From: Asterias amurensis
Taxonomy: Eukaryota; Echinodermata; Asteroidea; Forcipulatida; Asteriidae
Assembly: GCF_032118995.1 (NCBI RefSeq)
Contig: NC_092651.1
Span: 24,226,349-24,290,348 of the forward strand
Direction of reading: 5' to 3'
DNA: 64,000 nucleotides
The notes under the pieces were generated by a model. It saw only the letters and a program-made list of their open reading frames with translations, did no database searches and had not been told where the DNA came from. Positions 32,123 through 45,200 of the stretch are shown here, piece by piece. A program made the translations under genes and the position numbers. Position 1 is the first letter of the stretch; every line of letters begins with the position of its first letter.

Positions 32123-32458
32123 AAGGGCACTAGACACTATTGGTAATTTCTCCTAAAAAAGTAGCATACAAACTTACTTGGTTACGAGAAACGTAGAGCT
32201 ATTATATAATAAGACGGTGTGGGAAACGACTCCTTCTGAAGTACCATATTTTTTGACAACGGGGTACATTTCCCACTCAATAAAAGACTTCAGGCTTGAA
32301 GCTTTTTATTATGCATCTGAAAGCGCACAACATTCTGCAAACATTCTACAAATTCAGTTAAAATGTTCACAGATTTGTTATTTGATGCATAATGTTGACA
32401 TAACTTTTAGTGAAAATACTTTTGTCAATTATACCAAAGGTGTCCAGTGCCTTTAAAA
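32123..32458 (+). mobile_element. MITE-A-related diverged copy
   Basis: TTAAGGGCACTAGACACTAT at the left and ACCAAAGGTGTCCAGTGCCT at the right. The interior is only partly alignable, which suggests an older subfamily. Confidence 0.85.
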
Positions 32459-35008
32459 TAAAATGACGAGATTGCATTAAGCCGACTATAGGGAAACCAC
32501 TTGACTAATCTTCCCTTTAATGTGGAGACAACAAGGGTTGGCGCTCCTTGATGTACTTTCCCCCCCTCATCATTTGCCAACGCCGTCTTTTTCAGTCAAG
32601 TGGGAAAGACTCACTCAAACCCCGTGTCGCATCCTACTGGGAGATGAACATCAGTCAACAAGTAGTGACGTGAAAGAGGGCGGACTGGATGACAAGGACT
32701 CTTGTGTGCATCTTAAGATTGATCAAGAGGGGACCTTCTAGCGAGGTTTAGATACAAAAATTGCTATAAACCTTAAAATCTTGAAGAAGAAAAGAAAAAA
32801 GTTAGACTGAAGTGAAGTAGTGTTGTGCCAATGGGCAGAATACAAACAGGGAAAGCGTGCGGTGTTTTTGGGCTGTTAAACGCTACTATGGCTATTGCAA
32901 ATACCGGAGATACCAATGATCTGTAGGGTTATTTATGTCAATGAAGGCAGCGGGTGCGGGAAATTCACTGCGACTTCTTTTTGAAATTTATCGATTTTGA
33001 AAATGTATTGACTCCCGCCATTTACGGAACATGCATGTCGACCAACAGGGCTGTAAGGCCGTGTGCAAATCGGTGGATATGGCTACGGCACGGCTGGTTT
33101 GCCTCGTCAAACTCCGTTGGAGTATATGTTCTAGCAACACAATTAGAAAAGGTCGTAGCCGTAGCTGAAGCCGCTGAAGCTGAAAACTCTTGTGCACTTT
33201 TCACGTGTAAAATACATAAAAGATGGCGGTCAAAGACGCGCATTGCAACCCAGCTATGATAGCCCTGAGTTTCATCAACGATGGCAACCAATGCTTGGAT
33301 ACGGCCTATTTGAAAGGCATGCGTGACGTCAGAACACTGTAAATCGTGTAAATGGTGTCGATAAAATACAACAGATTTAACAGGTTAGTTGACGTGGGTC
33401 TACATTAAGGCAATTCGGATTTGTCCTTATAAGCTAATACTAAACATTCATGAATACTACCATGTCCGCAACTGCGAGTATTGGTCATGGCGATGAATTC
33501 TGCCACCTTGACGAAATGGTCACACCACAAATGAGCACGCACGAATTTGGTCATGTCGATGGTTCTTTTACGAATTGGGAATCCGCAAACGGACATACAC
33601 GAAGTGCTTTGGATCATCAGCCACAGCACGATCAGTGTCTTTAATATAAATGGGGCTCTTAAGCGGTGGGGCGAGAGAGTGATTGATTTGCACAATGTTG
33701 ATAAAAGAACATCACATGTGCCCAACTGATATTGTTCTGCCTTTTTTTTCTGTGTAATTGTTGTTCTTAATGCGTCCTCTGGTTGTGGAGGATATTTTTG
33801 ATATAAAGACCTTGCGTTACGCCTTACGTTATTTTCTTGTTTTAATCTTCAAGCCCGAAGATTAAATAAGTTTAAATAGATTTATCGTCTGGGTCAGGGC
33901 AACAGTTTAAGCAATAGTTGTGTCAGACCTAATCAAATATCTACTGTGTGTTGATGCTTTGGGGTCATACAGACAGTGAGTTTATGCCTCGAGTGTTAAT
34001 TGAAAGATGTAATAAGGACCGATTTATTAAAATCAGGTTAAATATTACACCACCAAAACCAAAGCATGATAAGTGATATTTGATAGGATGTCTGCGCTGG
34101 ATTTGTGGTATTAGGGCTTACTGTGCACCTTTTATGACGCTGGCACCATTCATGTCATCATACATTGTGTGTGCGCCTGCAATCATGAATATTTTAAAAC
34201 AAAAATGGGGGACCAGACTAAGCTTTTTATTTTTTATTTTTTTTTTACTACAGCCTCAGTTTGGTACACACTGGTAATAAATCGGGAGACAAAAACAATG
34301 GATGCAAAAAAGATGGTAGGACGCATGTTGTGATGCTTTAGTGTGAGTCAAAATGTAGCAATTTATGTGCGTTATAGCTTGCCTACATAGCTATAACAAT
34401 AGCTCCATGGTTTGCCACACCTCTCAGAACCAAAGGTTTAGTTCTCGAAGACGTCTGGGGAAAAGACTGGGTGTGCTTCAAAAAACATCAAAGCCCGGGG
34501 CGCAACGACGCGGCGACGACGACAGCGGTTATAAACCATGCTTTAGTCTCGCTTCATCCTCTGATGAATGTAAATGATTTACCTGTATGCAGTGAGGATA
34601 CGAACAAACAAGCTTGGCAATGTAGGTTCGTGCGTTTGGCCCAGTTGATCTGCCAAAGTGTGACGGGGGCAATCGATCACATTTTGCTATGGGATGGGGG
34701 GCTATCAACTTTCAAATTAGGTATTGACCTATAAACATGATCATATGGTCGGGTTTAAATTGAAGAACATTCTAAGAATTTGGACTGAATTTTATTGAAA
34801 AGACTGAGGCATTTTTGAGTGATTTGCAAAAAGCAAGTTTTGTGATGGCTTTTGGCACCCGAGTAAATTTCACGATAATACGGCACTCCCCCAGTTTGAT
34901 TTTAAAGGGTTGGAAACTAATTCAGAAAATTAGTCAAATTGCCAAACATGCTCTCGATCCCCGCCTGAAATTTACATTTGTTTGTAGGGCCTATAGTCGG
35001 TTCATAGT
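32459..35008. other. Intergenic unique sequence
   Basis: No gene supported. The minus-strand open frames at 33022-33291 and 33405-33725 were examined and not accepted. 33140-33185 is rich in a GCCGCTGAAGC-type word. Confidence 0.5.
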
Positions 35009-35617
35009 TTAAAGACACTGGACACTGTTGGTAATTGTCAAAGACCCGTCTTCTCACTTGGTGTATCTCAACATATGCATAAAATAACAAACCTGTGAAA
35101 ATTTGAGCTCAATTGGCCGTCGAAGTTGCGAGATTGTGTGCGAAGTTGTGTAATGCCTGATTTCCGGGACCTTAAAATCTACTCTCTAAATGTTAAAGAG
35201 TGAAAAACACCTCTATTTACATTTCGAGTTGCTCCTCGTATGGCTTTTTTTAAAAGAGTGGTGGTTATTTCACTCTTTTAGAGGGGTTCCACTGCAGGAC
35301 AGAGTGAAAAAGAAACACTCAAAAAGATGCAAACTTCAATCTAAAAGAGTGGAAGACCACTTGAAAAAGAGTTGTCCCTCATATATGCTCTTCAGAGTGC
35401 TGTTTCACTCTTTTGCAATTAGAGAGTAATTCTGAGATATCGAATTCAAATTCGTGGAAGTTGCCTACTCCTTTCTAAAACTACGTCACTTCAGAGAGAG
35501 CCATTTCTCACAATGTTTTATACTATCAACAGCTCCCCTTTACTCATTACCAAGTAAGGTTTTATGCTAATAATTATTTTGAGTATAGTAATTACCAATA
35601 GTGTCCAGTGCCTTAAA
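35009..35617 (+). mobile_element. MITE-A copy split by another MITE
   Basis: TTTAAAGACACTGGACACTG at the left and ACCAATAGTGTCCAGTGCCT at the right. About 245 bp are inserted at 35182-35426 inside the central dyad. Confidence 0.93.
35182..35426. mobile_element. Nested MITE with TA flanks
   Basis: Ends CTCTCTAAATGTTAAAGAGT and the complement of CACTCTTTTGCAATTAGAGAG pair over about 24 bp. TA lies on both sides. Inside, AAAGAGTG and its complement recur. It inserted into the MITE-A copy at 35009-35617 and is therefore younger. Confidence 0.88.
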
Positions 35618-36429
35618 GACACAAAAGGATGGCATGGACACTTAAAAAAAAAGAGATATGATGTGTTTATTTTAACAACATTGCAAACCATCCACTGCCA
35701 AACAATCTTTCTCGCTCGCAGCAAACAAAACAAAAACAAAACTTTGCCAGGAGGAAGATAACAAAATAAGAATGCATAATGCATATGTATTGGAGCCCTT
35801 TAGACTGCGATCAAGTCAACCAACAAATAAAGACTACGACTGGCAAAGTTTGGTTCCGTCCGTCTATCGATTCCTTACGCGATAAGGCCAGATAAAAATA
35901 AAAACATAGATAGCGTCCCCACCCGCTTAAATCCATTTTAAAGACTGCCTCCTTAAAAAAGGATGTATTTCAACTATCTTTGCTCAAAGAAATCATTTTG
36001 AAAAAAATAGTCCTAAATGTGTCGGCCGGCCATTTTGAAAAAAAAGAAGATACAAAAGACCTCCTAAACAAAATTCAAAAAGGGAGAACGCTAAACGTGT
36101 TTTTTTTTTTGTTTTTTTTTGCAGTAAAGCCTCATAATTCCCACGGCATGGAAAGCAAACTGTCCAAATTATTCCGTACTAGAGGTTAAATTCATGCAGA
36201 GATAAGATCATTGCTATATTTTGATTGGTGATTTCCCCAAATGCCATGTTGCTCGAGCCTTATGATTGTTAGTTTCGTTCTTTTGAGACTTTCTGACTAA
36301 TTACAAGCCGAAGGGGGGGGGGGGGGGGGTTACTATATGCGTGGGTTCACGCACTAATAATCGCCTTATGAAGGGGTCTAAGTAGAGCACAACAAGTCAA
36401 CCGGCCCGGGGGAACGTAGAGGACCCGGT
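35618..36429. other. Intergenic unique sequence with a G tract
   Basis: No gene supported. A run of 17 G is at 36313-36329. Confidence 0.6.
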
Positions 36430-36808
36430 TTTAAAGATACTGGACACTATTGGTAATTGTCAAAGACCAGTCTTCTCACTTTGTGTATCTCAACATATGC
36501 ATAAAATAACAAACCTGTGAAAATTTGAGCTCAATTGGTCATCGAAGTTGCGAGATAATAATGAAAGGAAAAACTACCTTGTCACACGCAGTTGTGTGCT
36601 TTCAGATGCTTGATTTCGAGACCTGAAATTCTAAACTTGAGGTCTCGAAATCAAATTCGTGGAAAATTACTCCTTTGTCGAAAACTACGTTACTTCAGAG
36701 GGAGCCGTTTCTTACAATGTTTTATACTACCAACCTCTCCCAATTACTCATTACCAAGTAAGGTTTTATGCTAATAATTATTTTGAGTAGTGTCCACTGC
36801 CTTTAAGA
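36430..36808 (+). mobile_element. MITE-A copy, full length
   Basis: TTTAAAGATACTGGACACTA at the left and GTGTCCACTGCCTTTAAG at the right. The central dyad is intact, and a short deletion lies before the right end. Confidence 0.93.
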
Positions 36809-37019
36809 CAACGCAGACGGCTTATGTTTTTTTAAAGCAACAGATCGGGAGTGGAGACTTTAACATTTGAACATCCCTTCTTAACTAAAACCGATCTGGT
36901 CTTAATTTCATAGAGCCGCACAAAACAAGCCATGCGCAACAAAATTATGCTAACCAGGATAAGGTTACCCAGCCAAACACCATGTCAATTTATTGTGTAT
37001 ACAATATTAAGTTATTGGT

Positions 37020-37280
37020 ATCATCCTGCGCATGCGCAGAAACTTTATCCAAGGTCACCTGTTGCAAAGCTTTACCGCATCTTATTACGGACCGATCCGG
37101 CCTGTCCATCAAACTGTGCGCGTTCACCCATTTTGACCAATCACAGCAATGATTGTGGTCGGACAAACTCGGTCATGCGTGCGCGTATATTTGGCACGCG
37201 CGGCAGAATCGTGCAGAATGTCATTGGGAGTGCTTGTGCACGTGTCTTGCTCACGTGCGCGGTGGGCGGAGCTTAGTGGA
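37020..37280. promoter_or_regulatory. CpG-rich promoter-like block
   Basis: Holds an exact NRF-1 palindrome TGCGCATGCGCA (37027-37038), a CCAAT box (GACCAATCAC, 37135-37144), two CACGTG E-boxes (37239-37244, 37252-37257) and a GC box GGGCGG (37264-37269), with many CpGs against an AT-rich background. It lies 1.9 kb upstream of the CCDC169 ATG. Whether it drives that gene or another transcript is not shown. Confidence 0.5.
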
Positions 37281-39011
37281 AAGCCGGAACAGTCCATTAA
37301 AATGGTGGAATAGAAATTATAGATATTAAATTTGCATCGGGGATAAAGAATATTAGTTTTGGTTTTTACCCATACACCGATGTGTGTTAGCAATGTATAC
37401 TGAATGAATGGTGGAATTTGAATGAAATATACAAGCATCGCGGTTCAGTTGTATTTTATGCGCAGATGCGATTTTCACAAATAATTATGTTTTGTTAGTT
37501 TGTAAATTGCAACCCATTTACTCCGCTGTCCAGGGGATAACAAGAATCAATTCACACTTCCCCCTCAGACTTATTGCGATCACCTTGATAATTATTCGAA
37601 ATAACTTGACACTGATAAAACCAATGACTGCCAGTTGAGAGATTCCAAATTCGTCCCCTGGGGGCCGAGATTGCAGTATCGATTGTTTCCCGACCGGACG
37701 AGCTGGCAGAAGTCACCCTCTAGCTAAACGTGGATGTCGATTTCAGTTGACACGGAGGATGATGGGGGACGGATGGTTGAAAATGTGAGCCAAGTTACTC
37801 GAAATCGTATTCGAAATTAGATTATGCCGAACTTATGTCGGGCAATTCTGTCAGATCTGGAATAGAAGTGAACTTACACAGCTTGAGGATTTTTTTTAGT
37901 CAGACACATGTAGGGCATATAAATAGTCTCTTATTGCTCCATAATGTATGTAGAACATTACAGCAATAAAATGGGATTTGAATAGAAAAAAAATATGTCT
38001 TAGAGATTGGGAAGACACGAAAGTCCTTTTGTGACACCACTTCAATATAAGTATTTTTTTCTTTTCAGGAGCAGTTATATATATTTTTTAAAAGCATTCA
38101 CTTTTATTTGAAGTTATTTTTTATTTTCTAACAAATTAGGGTGTATTATGTTATTTACAAAAATTACATAAATATATAACAACTATTAAACAACTAAATA
38201 AATCAAGAAAATATACATCGCTCAACAAACAAATAAATTAACTATTGAACCCTAACCAATCAATAAATGCATAAAATCAACAAATAATACTATTATGTGG
38301 ATGCATAGGCCCTAAAGGGGGAAGGAAATGATATTTTAGGGTTTAAGTCTCGAGATTCTTATTATGCATCGCCATTTTGTCCATTTCCCTTTTTGAAGAG
38401 TAGACGCAAATAACATTTGTTTTACCCCCTCTTCTTGTTTGATTTCCCTATTTATTTATTTATTTATTTATTTATTTGCTTTCTTTTCTGTTTATTTATT
38501 TATTTCATTTTATTTTATTTTTCGCTTGTTCGTTTACTTACTTATTTAACTGTTTACTTATTCACTTAATTATTTTTGGAACTATTTATTGATTGACTGA
38601 TTGTTTGTGTAATTAATTAACTTATTTATTATTTTTCATTTATTTTTTGTTTACTCATAATTTTTTGTAGCGTTGTCGTTTCTGTTATGTTTTTTCCTCT
38701 TACATTGTTGCCTTGTTTGTATTTTCTGTACTTGTACTATTGAGGTCGAACAAATAATAATAATAATGTTTTATAACAATCGCCTTCATTCAGTTATGGA
38801 CAAAACTGAATTAATGATCATTGTTTTTATTCAGGATTGCTAATATTGCGACAGAGTCATAACAATCTCAATTTCATGTCAGTCATAATTGCCATTGATG
38901 CTCACTGATGAACAAATGCAAACAACTCCCCGGTTAATTGCAGATAACGTCAGATCCAATATGCACTGAACCAACAAACCACTTAAATAATTTGTCTTAA
39001 TAGTTACCCTT
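37281..39011. other. Upstream flank of CCDC169
   Basis: 37490-37860 is low in repeats and may be regulatory. A small frame at 37734 (MSISVDTEDDGGR) with a donor-like GTGAGC after it could be an alternative first exon but is unproven. 38440-38650 is a TTTA-rich low-complexity tract. Confidence 0.45.
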
Positions 39012-39025
39012 GTTTCTATAGCAAC
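39012..39025 (+). promoter_or_regulatory. Candidate RFX X-box upstream of CCDC169
   Basis: GTTTCTATAGCAAC matches the RFX consensus GTTRCCATGGYAAC at 11 of 14 positions and sits 125 bases before the CCDC169 ATG, the usual distance in ciliary genes. The call is by inspection only. Confidence 0.35.
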
Positions 39026-39149
39026 CGCAACCATTTATCAAATGTCTTTATAAATACGAACGTGTAGTTCATGATAGATACACTTCTTGTATATGTTTGT
39101 AGAACGATCTACACGTTCTGAATGTGAGTGGTCGTAGTGGAATTTCAAG

Positions 39150-39271
39150 ATGGCGAACAGACACAACGGGAAAATGATGGAGCGAGACTTTTCGGCTTCG
39201 ACCTCAGTTGATGATGACAACTTCGACATGGAAGCTCTGAAAGCTGAGCTCGAAAAGGAGAAAGACATTTA
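39150..39271 (+). CDS. CCDC169: CCDC169 exon 1
   Basis: Encodes MANRHNGKMMERDF...FDMEALKAELEKEKDI and ends TA before the donor GTAAGA. The two bases combine with T of exon 2 to give Tyr. The in-frame TAG at 39270 is avoided by splicing. A start-stop ATGTGA lies at 39122-39127 in the presumed leader. Confidence 0.88.
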
Positions 39272-42200
39272 GTAAGATATAGTTGTGTTGTGTTTTATTT
39301 GTATAAACTCGATGTTGTTGTTTCGATGTCTGATGCTCTTACAAGCGAGAAGGAAGTCAACACCACTCACCACCAGCGCTCGCTCGCTGTCCTGCTGACC
39401 TCCTTGCTTGGCTCATGTGTGATTCCATGTGTGTAGTGCATAAGTCGCGCCTCAGTCAGTGGTGTTGATTGAATGGTTGATAATTCATTGATTTTGAATG
39501 GGATGGGATGGCTGGCTGTTGCTGGTGGTGGTGGGGCTGGGTAGTGAATTTCCGGGATTTCCGTATCCTGCCACCACTTTAATAATTTCCACTCATTGAA
39601 AATTCAGCAACTTGGTGAAAATCTCATTTGACTTTTTTTTTTTTTGGTAAACTAGAATTAGGCTTACAATAATATAATAACTAACATTATAACGAATGAA
39701 AAATTGGTGGCAGGATACAGAAACTCTTCCATTCCAATTAATCATTAGTTATTTCGGAAAAGTTTCTGTATGGCGCCACCACTTTTTCATTCGAAATAAA
39801 ATAATATAGTATCTAATTTACCTGATTGATATATCCCTTTTTGTAAAAATGAGTGAAAAAGTGGTGGCGCCATACGGAAAGTTATCCATTATTTCATAAC
39901 AAATAACAAATGCAAAAGTGGTGGCAAGATGGTGGCAAGATTCATATTCATAACTTTTCCAAATAAATATTAATTATAATTTTAAAGACAGTGTACAGTA
40001 CACTATTGGTAATTATTATCAAAGACCAGTCTTCTCACTTGGTGAATCTCAACATGTGCATAAAATAACAAACCTGTGAAAATTTAACTCGATCGGTCAT
40101 CGGAGTTGCGAGATAACTATGAAAGATTAAAACACCCTTGTCACACGAAGTTGTGAGCTTTCAGATGCTTGATTTTGAGACCTCAAGTTCTAAACTTGAG
40201 GTCTCAAAATCAAATTCGTGGAAAATGACTTCTTTCTTCAAAACTACGTCACTTCAGAGGGAGCCGTTTCTCACAATGTTTTTATATACTATCAACCTCT
40301 CCCCATTACTTGTTACCAAGTAAGGTTTTATGTCAATAATTATTTTGAGTAATAGTGTCCACTGGTCTTTGAATACACTACCACTACAAAAGTGGTGACA
40401 AGATTCAGATTTTTTGTGAAAATATCTGCATAATAATCAATGCTTTTTCTACAATTTCGGATTTTCACTAAGCGTATGTGTGTAACCACACCACACGACA
40501 CGATGCTCCCTTTAGCGAGCATGATAGGGTCCAAAGGTTGTGATAAGGGAAGTGCGTGATTGGACATCAAAATGAATAATTAATTTGCTTCACATCCTGT
40601 GTTGTCTGATAGGTCTGATGAAAGATAATATTCATGAGCTGCATTGAGCTGCATACTAGCATATCCGAGAGACCCCCATTTTTTTCCAATATTGGAATTT
40701 TGTTCAATGAAATACATTAAACCCGGAAATTACAGACCCGACAAGGCTGTCAGCCTGACGGCCTCCGCATGCGGGTTAGTGGTACGAGTGCGGATGACTT
40801 GTGCACAGTAGTCAGACGGTGTGCGTTGAGCCATGTGACGGTGTATACGGTTGGGTGGTGTTATAAAATGCATATGGGTAGAAAAATGTTGTAAAAGTAG
40901 AATACAATGATCCACACAAACATGCCTCGAAATTGCGTGGTTTTCCTTTTACCTTGTCGACTAACACGTCGGCCATTTATGGGGGTCAAAATTTTGACTC
41001 CCATAAATGGCCGACCATGTTAGTTCGCACAGTAGAAGGAAAACCACGCAATTTCGAGGCAAATTTGTGTAGATCATTGTATTCTACTTTTAAAACATCT
41101 TTCCAACCATATGCATTTTATAAAAAACGGTTACAAACGCTTTTGTTTTGACCAACTCGTCCGATCCAAGGCAACGTGTTCCTTTAAGCACAGTGTATAC
41201 AGGTGGGTTTACAGCAGCGTCTTTTCGGAGTGAATAATGTGACTGCCTTGAGCAAGGCTAAAAATGTGTTTGTTAAAAGACTTTGGAGCGCAATGATAGC
41301 TGAGGAAGAACTCTGCAGGAATTTGGCCAAATAACCAGGGCATTGATAAAAAGCGCATTGACACAATTATTGTAAACTGCGCTATAAGAACTAACTATAT
41401 TAGGCTACATAGGGTCGGCTACTTGTTTATGTGTCAACTTCAAAGGGCAATATCTTTCCCGAATAGCAGTCAGTAAACCTTTAGCCAGTGAAGGATGTAT
41501 CCACTATCTTTAAAATGCAGTCTGTATTCGCTCGTCTCCTGATGTAAAAAAAAAAAAATCAAGTGGCTCCTGAACTAGACAATCATTCCATGTTCTTACA
41601 CAAAACCACTTACTTTGGTGAGTTTCATCTTTCACTGCATCAATTGTTTTCTTGAAGCTCGATTGGTGTATTTGCCGAAGAGTGGCGACCCTTATAGTCT
41701 AGTCTCAGAGTCAGAGGCTATTCTATTTTGGGTTGTGTCCCCCAACCATGATGGCTCTCTATAGGGTTCTGTCCTGCATTGCTTTACATAGCTTCATATG
41801 CTGTCTCCAGCCCGGTGTCTTTCTTGAAAAACATAAATGGATTGTAGGTGGCCCGTCTACAGTTTCAAAATGTCAATTTCCGAGCCGGAAATTGACAATT
41901 GTCACAGCGTTTGCTTTGACTGAGTGATCACCATCTCAATCCGTAGCAACTTCCTGCGTCTTATTTCTGAGCAAATTTACTTCCTTAAAAAAAAAGGCAA
42001 ACATTCGTTATCCTACCTCCGCTGTTTCAATATGTTGGAGGATGGGTTTCCCCCATAGTTTTTTTTTTTTTTTTTTTACCTGCACTGATAGATTGACAGG
42101 AAATGTATCTAGGGAGGCAATTAAGCCCTTGAACTTCACTTTTGAAAGGGCACAGCAATTGCCCCCTGGTAAGGGGCAACTCTATGAGGAAAATGTCAAT

Positions 42201-45200
42201 TTGAACAGGAACCGTGCACAGGGTACCACAGCAATTGATGTGGGTGCCGTGGATTATTTTGAGGCCTGTAATTGGAGGTTGGTTTCAACAATTCTTCCAT
42301 TTGTCAGACTAATAACTGTAGTCCAACACTTCTTATTTTCTATGTTTTCTTCTGACTCGCTCCCCTGAACAAAGATATCTTGACAAAATAGGGAGACCAC
42401 TAACATAGAGCTAGATAAGCTCAGTTATCCAGAGGTCACAGGCTCAAGTCACCCTCTATTCAATCTTTCTTCAACCCACAAATATTTCTAAAATTACTGA
42501 ATTAGCGGCTACAGCTATGGCTACAGCTTGCTAATGACATACTCTACTTCAATGCACGATGATGCGGTGATCTAGCCAAAGCTGTAGCCGCCAAGTCAAA
42601 CACTGCCTTATGCTATCACAGTATCGGCTGCATAGTTCTATGAGTACTTTTAGTCTGCATGCTACAAAAAATCTTTGTGCATAAAATAAGAATGGGGTGT
42701 TGTGGCCAAGAAGATAAGAGCATCAGACTCGAGTTCTGGTGGTTAAGTCTTGGGGATGTGGGTTTGAATCCCCGTTGTGACTCATCCTTGAGCAAGACAC
42801 CTAACCATAGCTTCTCTCCAACAAGGGGTAAAATGGGTACCTGTGAGGGTAGAGTTGGTTCTTGTGAGTGATTACCTTGAAGTGCGGTAACTCGCAGCAC
42901 CGGCAGTAGGGAGCTGAGATGTAAGGAATATATGTCCCAGTTACCAGGTTAATGTCTTCTAAGCACTTTGATATTAGCTGTGATAAGCCCCTATATAAAA
43001 ATCAATTATTATTATTATTATTATAAGTAGACTATTTTTCTGATTATTGATGTGCCTGGAAGCTTCGGATAAACTCATGCCTTGCAAAGGGCGTGCCAAA
43101 GTAGATGAAACCAACAAACATAGCGTTGACCCCCACAAGCCCCCCGTCTTATTTACAGCATTTTTCTCTTCTTGAGTGCATCTCAAACAGATGACACTAC
43201 TGAACACTTGAATACTGTTATTTAGTCTAAGTCTAGTCTAAGTTGTCGGACTTCCAGATGGAAAAATGTTGCCACTTCAGAACCTCAAAGACACTTCACA
43301 TGCAGGTGTTACTTAAGTGCCATTCGATAAAGGGTCTGAAGTAGTCTTTATTTTAGTGCATTTTTATTCATAAATTCCAATTTTCTCTTATTTTTTAGTG
43401 CAATGCTGGAAAGCTCCGTTGGTGATTTGAAAGTCACGGTTGCTGAAATGGAAAGGAAATATGAGCTTGCAAATGAGGAAGGTGAGTTTACAACTGTCTG
43501 TTTTTTTACAGAAATGTTACGACTGTGAGCCTTGAAATACGTGTGAAAAGAATATGGTGATGAAGCAATGTCAGTTTTAGACGAGGGGGGAAACCCCGAA
43601 ATAGGGAAACCAACGCAATATCGGGTAGGGACTGAAAAACTATGTGCACATGCATGACTCTAGTTTAGAATGGGAATTGAACTGGGGTCCAGTCGGAAGT
43701 GAGAGGCAGGGAAGAAACCCCTGTACACCAAGCCAGCCTGAATGCCCCGAGTGTGCTTGAACACACTGCAGGCCTCCTCGAACTTCACTCTTGAAGGGGC
43801 ACAGCAATTTCCCTCTGGTGAGGGGGCACTTCTACAGTATGAGGAAAATTTAAGTTTGTGTTTGAACTTTGCAAAGGGCACCACAGCAAAAGCACAGGGC
43901 ATCACGGCAATTGATGTGGGTGCCAATGGGTATTTTGAGGCCTGACACAAATTAACCTTGTAAAAAGGGCACCACAGCAAAAGCACAGGGCATCACGGCA
44001 ATTGATGTGGGTGCCGTTGAATATTTTGAGGCCTGACACAAAATAAAACTTGTAAGTCTGCTGCCACCTAGGGTCCTCATAAGTCCCCCATTTATATCAA
44101 TGCTATCAAACCGAAAGTGGAGGGGGTCACAATCTGTGTATTGAAAACCAGTATTAAGGGATAATTAAGGGCACATGACTAAAGTTATCAGGCTTGAAAT
44201 TTCATCTTGGAGAGGGCAAGGCCATTTGCATTTTGCAAAGGTCACTTCCATTGGAAAATCTTAAAGACTATGGGAAACTTTGAAGGGTTACCAAAGCCAC
44301 CTCTATAAGGCCAAGAAAAGGGCAACGGAGGCCATGGGCTCCTTGACCATCGTGTAATATATTTCAGGTCTGGTCTCTCCATGGTATACTCTCTGCAAAA
44401 TGTTGAAAGGAATTTTGAAAGTTGAAACTACTTCTTCTCATTCAAAGGATTAAGAACAGACGGCAAGTTTCTAAATAATTTGTACAAAATTTCATGAACA
44501 TTTGTCAGTAATTTCACTTCATGATACGCTCACATAAAACACACAGAAATAAACGTTGTAATCCTCAAGTAAAAATGTTCTACCACCACACAATATCTGT
44601 GTGTCTTATTGGATTCTCAGCTACCACCTGTGCCCAATTTTATTTCCCTGCTTAGCATTGAATTTTATGCTTATGGCTTATACAACAATTGCCTTTACAG
44701 GGCACAGAACAGCAAAAGTCCGGGCTCTATTTACAAGATTCCTGAAAGTGAAGTTTTCCTTCTATATCAATTTACTGAATTTTTATACATTGTTATCTTT
44801 TCCATTAATCCCCAAAGTTGTTTGCACAATGCTATGAGCATATTTGAAGATCACATTTCTCAAACAAATATTTAATTTGTTTAAAGGTGTATGACACTAT
44901 TGGTAATTGTCAAAGACCAGTCTTCTCACTTGTGTACATGTATCTCAACATATGCATAAAATAACAAACCTGTGAAAATTTGAGCTTAACTGGTCCTCGA
45001 AGCTGCAAGATAACTATGAAAGAAAAAAACACCTTTGTCACACGAAGTTGTGTGCTTTCAGATGCTTGATTTCGAGACCTCAAATTCTAAATCTGAGGTC
45101 TCAAAATCAAATTTGTGGAAAATTGAGGGAGCCATTTCTCACACTGTTTTATACTATTAACCTCTCCCCATTACTTGTTACCAATTAAGGTTTTATGCTG

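Noticed and set aside
33022..33291. Minus-strand frame of 89 codons
   Set aside because: Driven by a GCCGCTGAAGC-type low-complexity word; no domain recognised.
33405..33725. Minus-strand frame with a hydrophobic start and cysteines, resembling a small secreted or neuropeptide precursor
   Set aside because: The Cys spacing fits no insulin/relaxin or other precursor family I know, there is no clear signal start or cleavage layout, and no splice context. Worth revisiting only with expression data.
36932..37276. Plus-strand frame of 114 codons in the CpG-rich block
   Set aside because: It lies over promoter-like motifs and has no recognisable protein features; the high GC alone reduces stop codons.
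44601..44875. Two overlapping frames with hydrophobic stretches in CCDC169 intron 2
   Set aside because: Overlapping frames, AT-rich composition and no homologue recognised.
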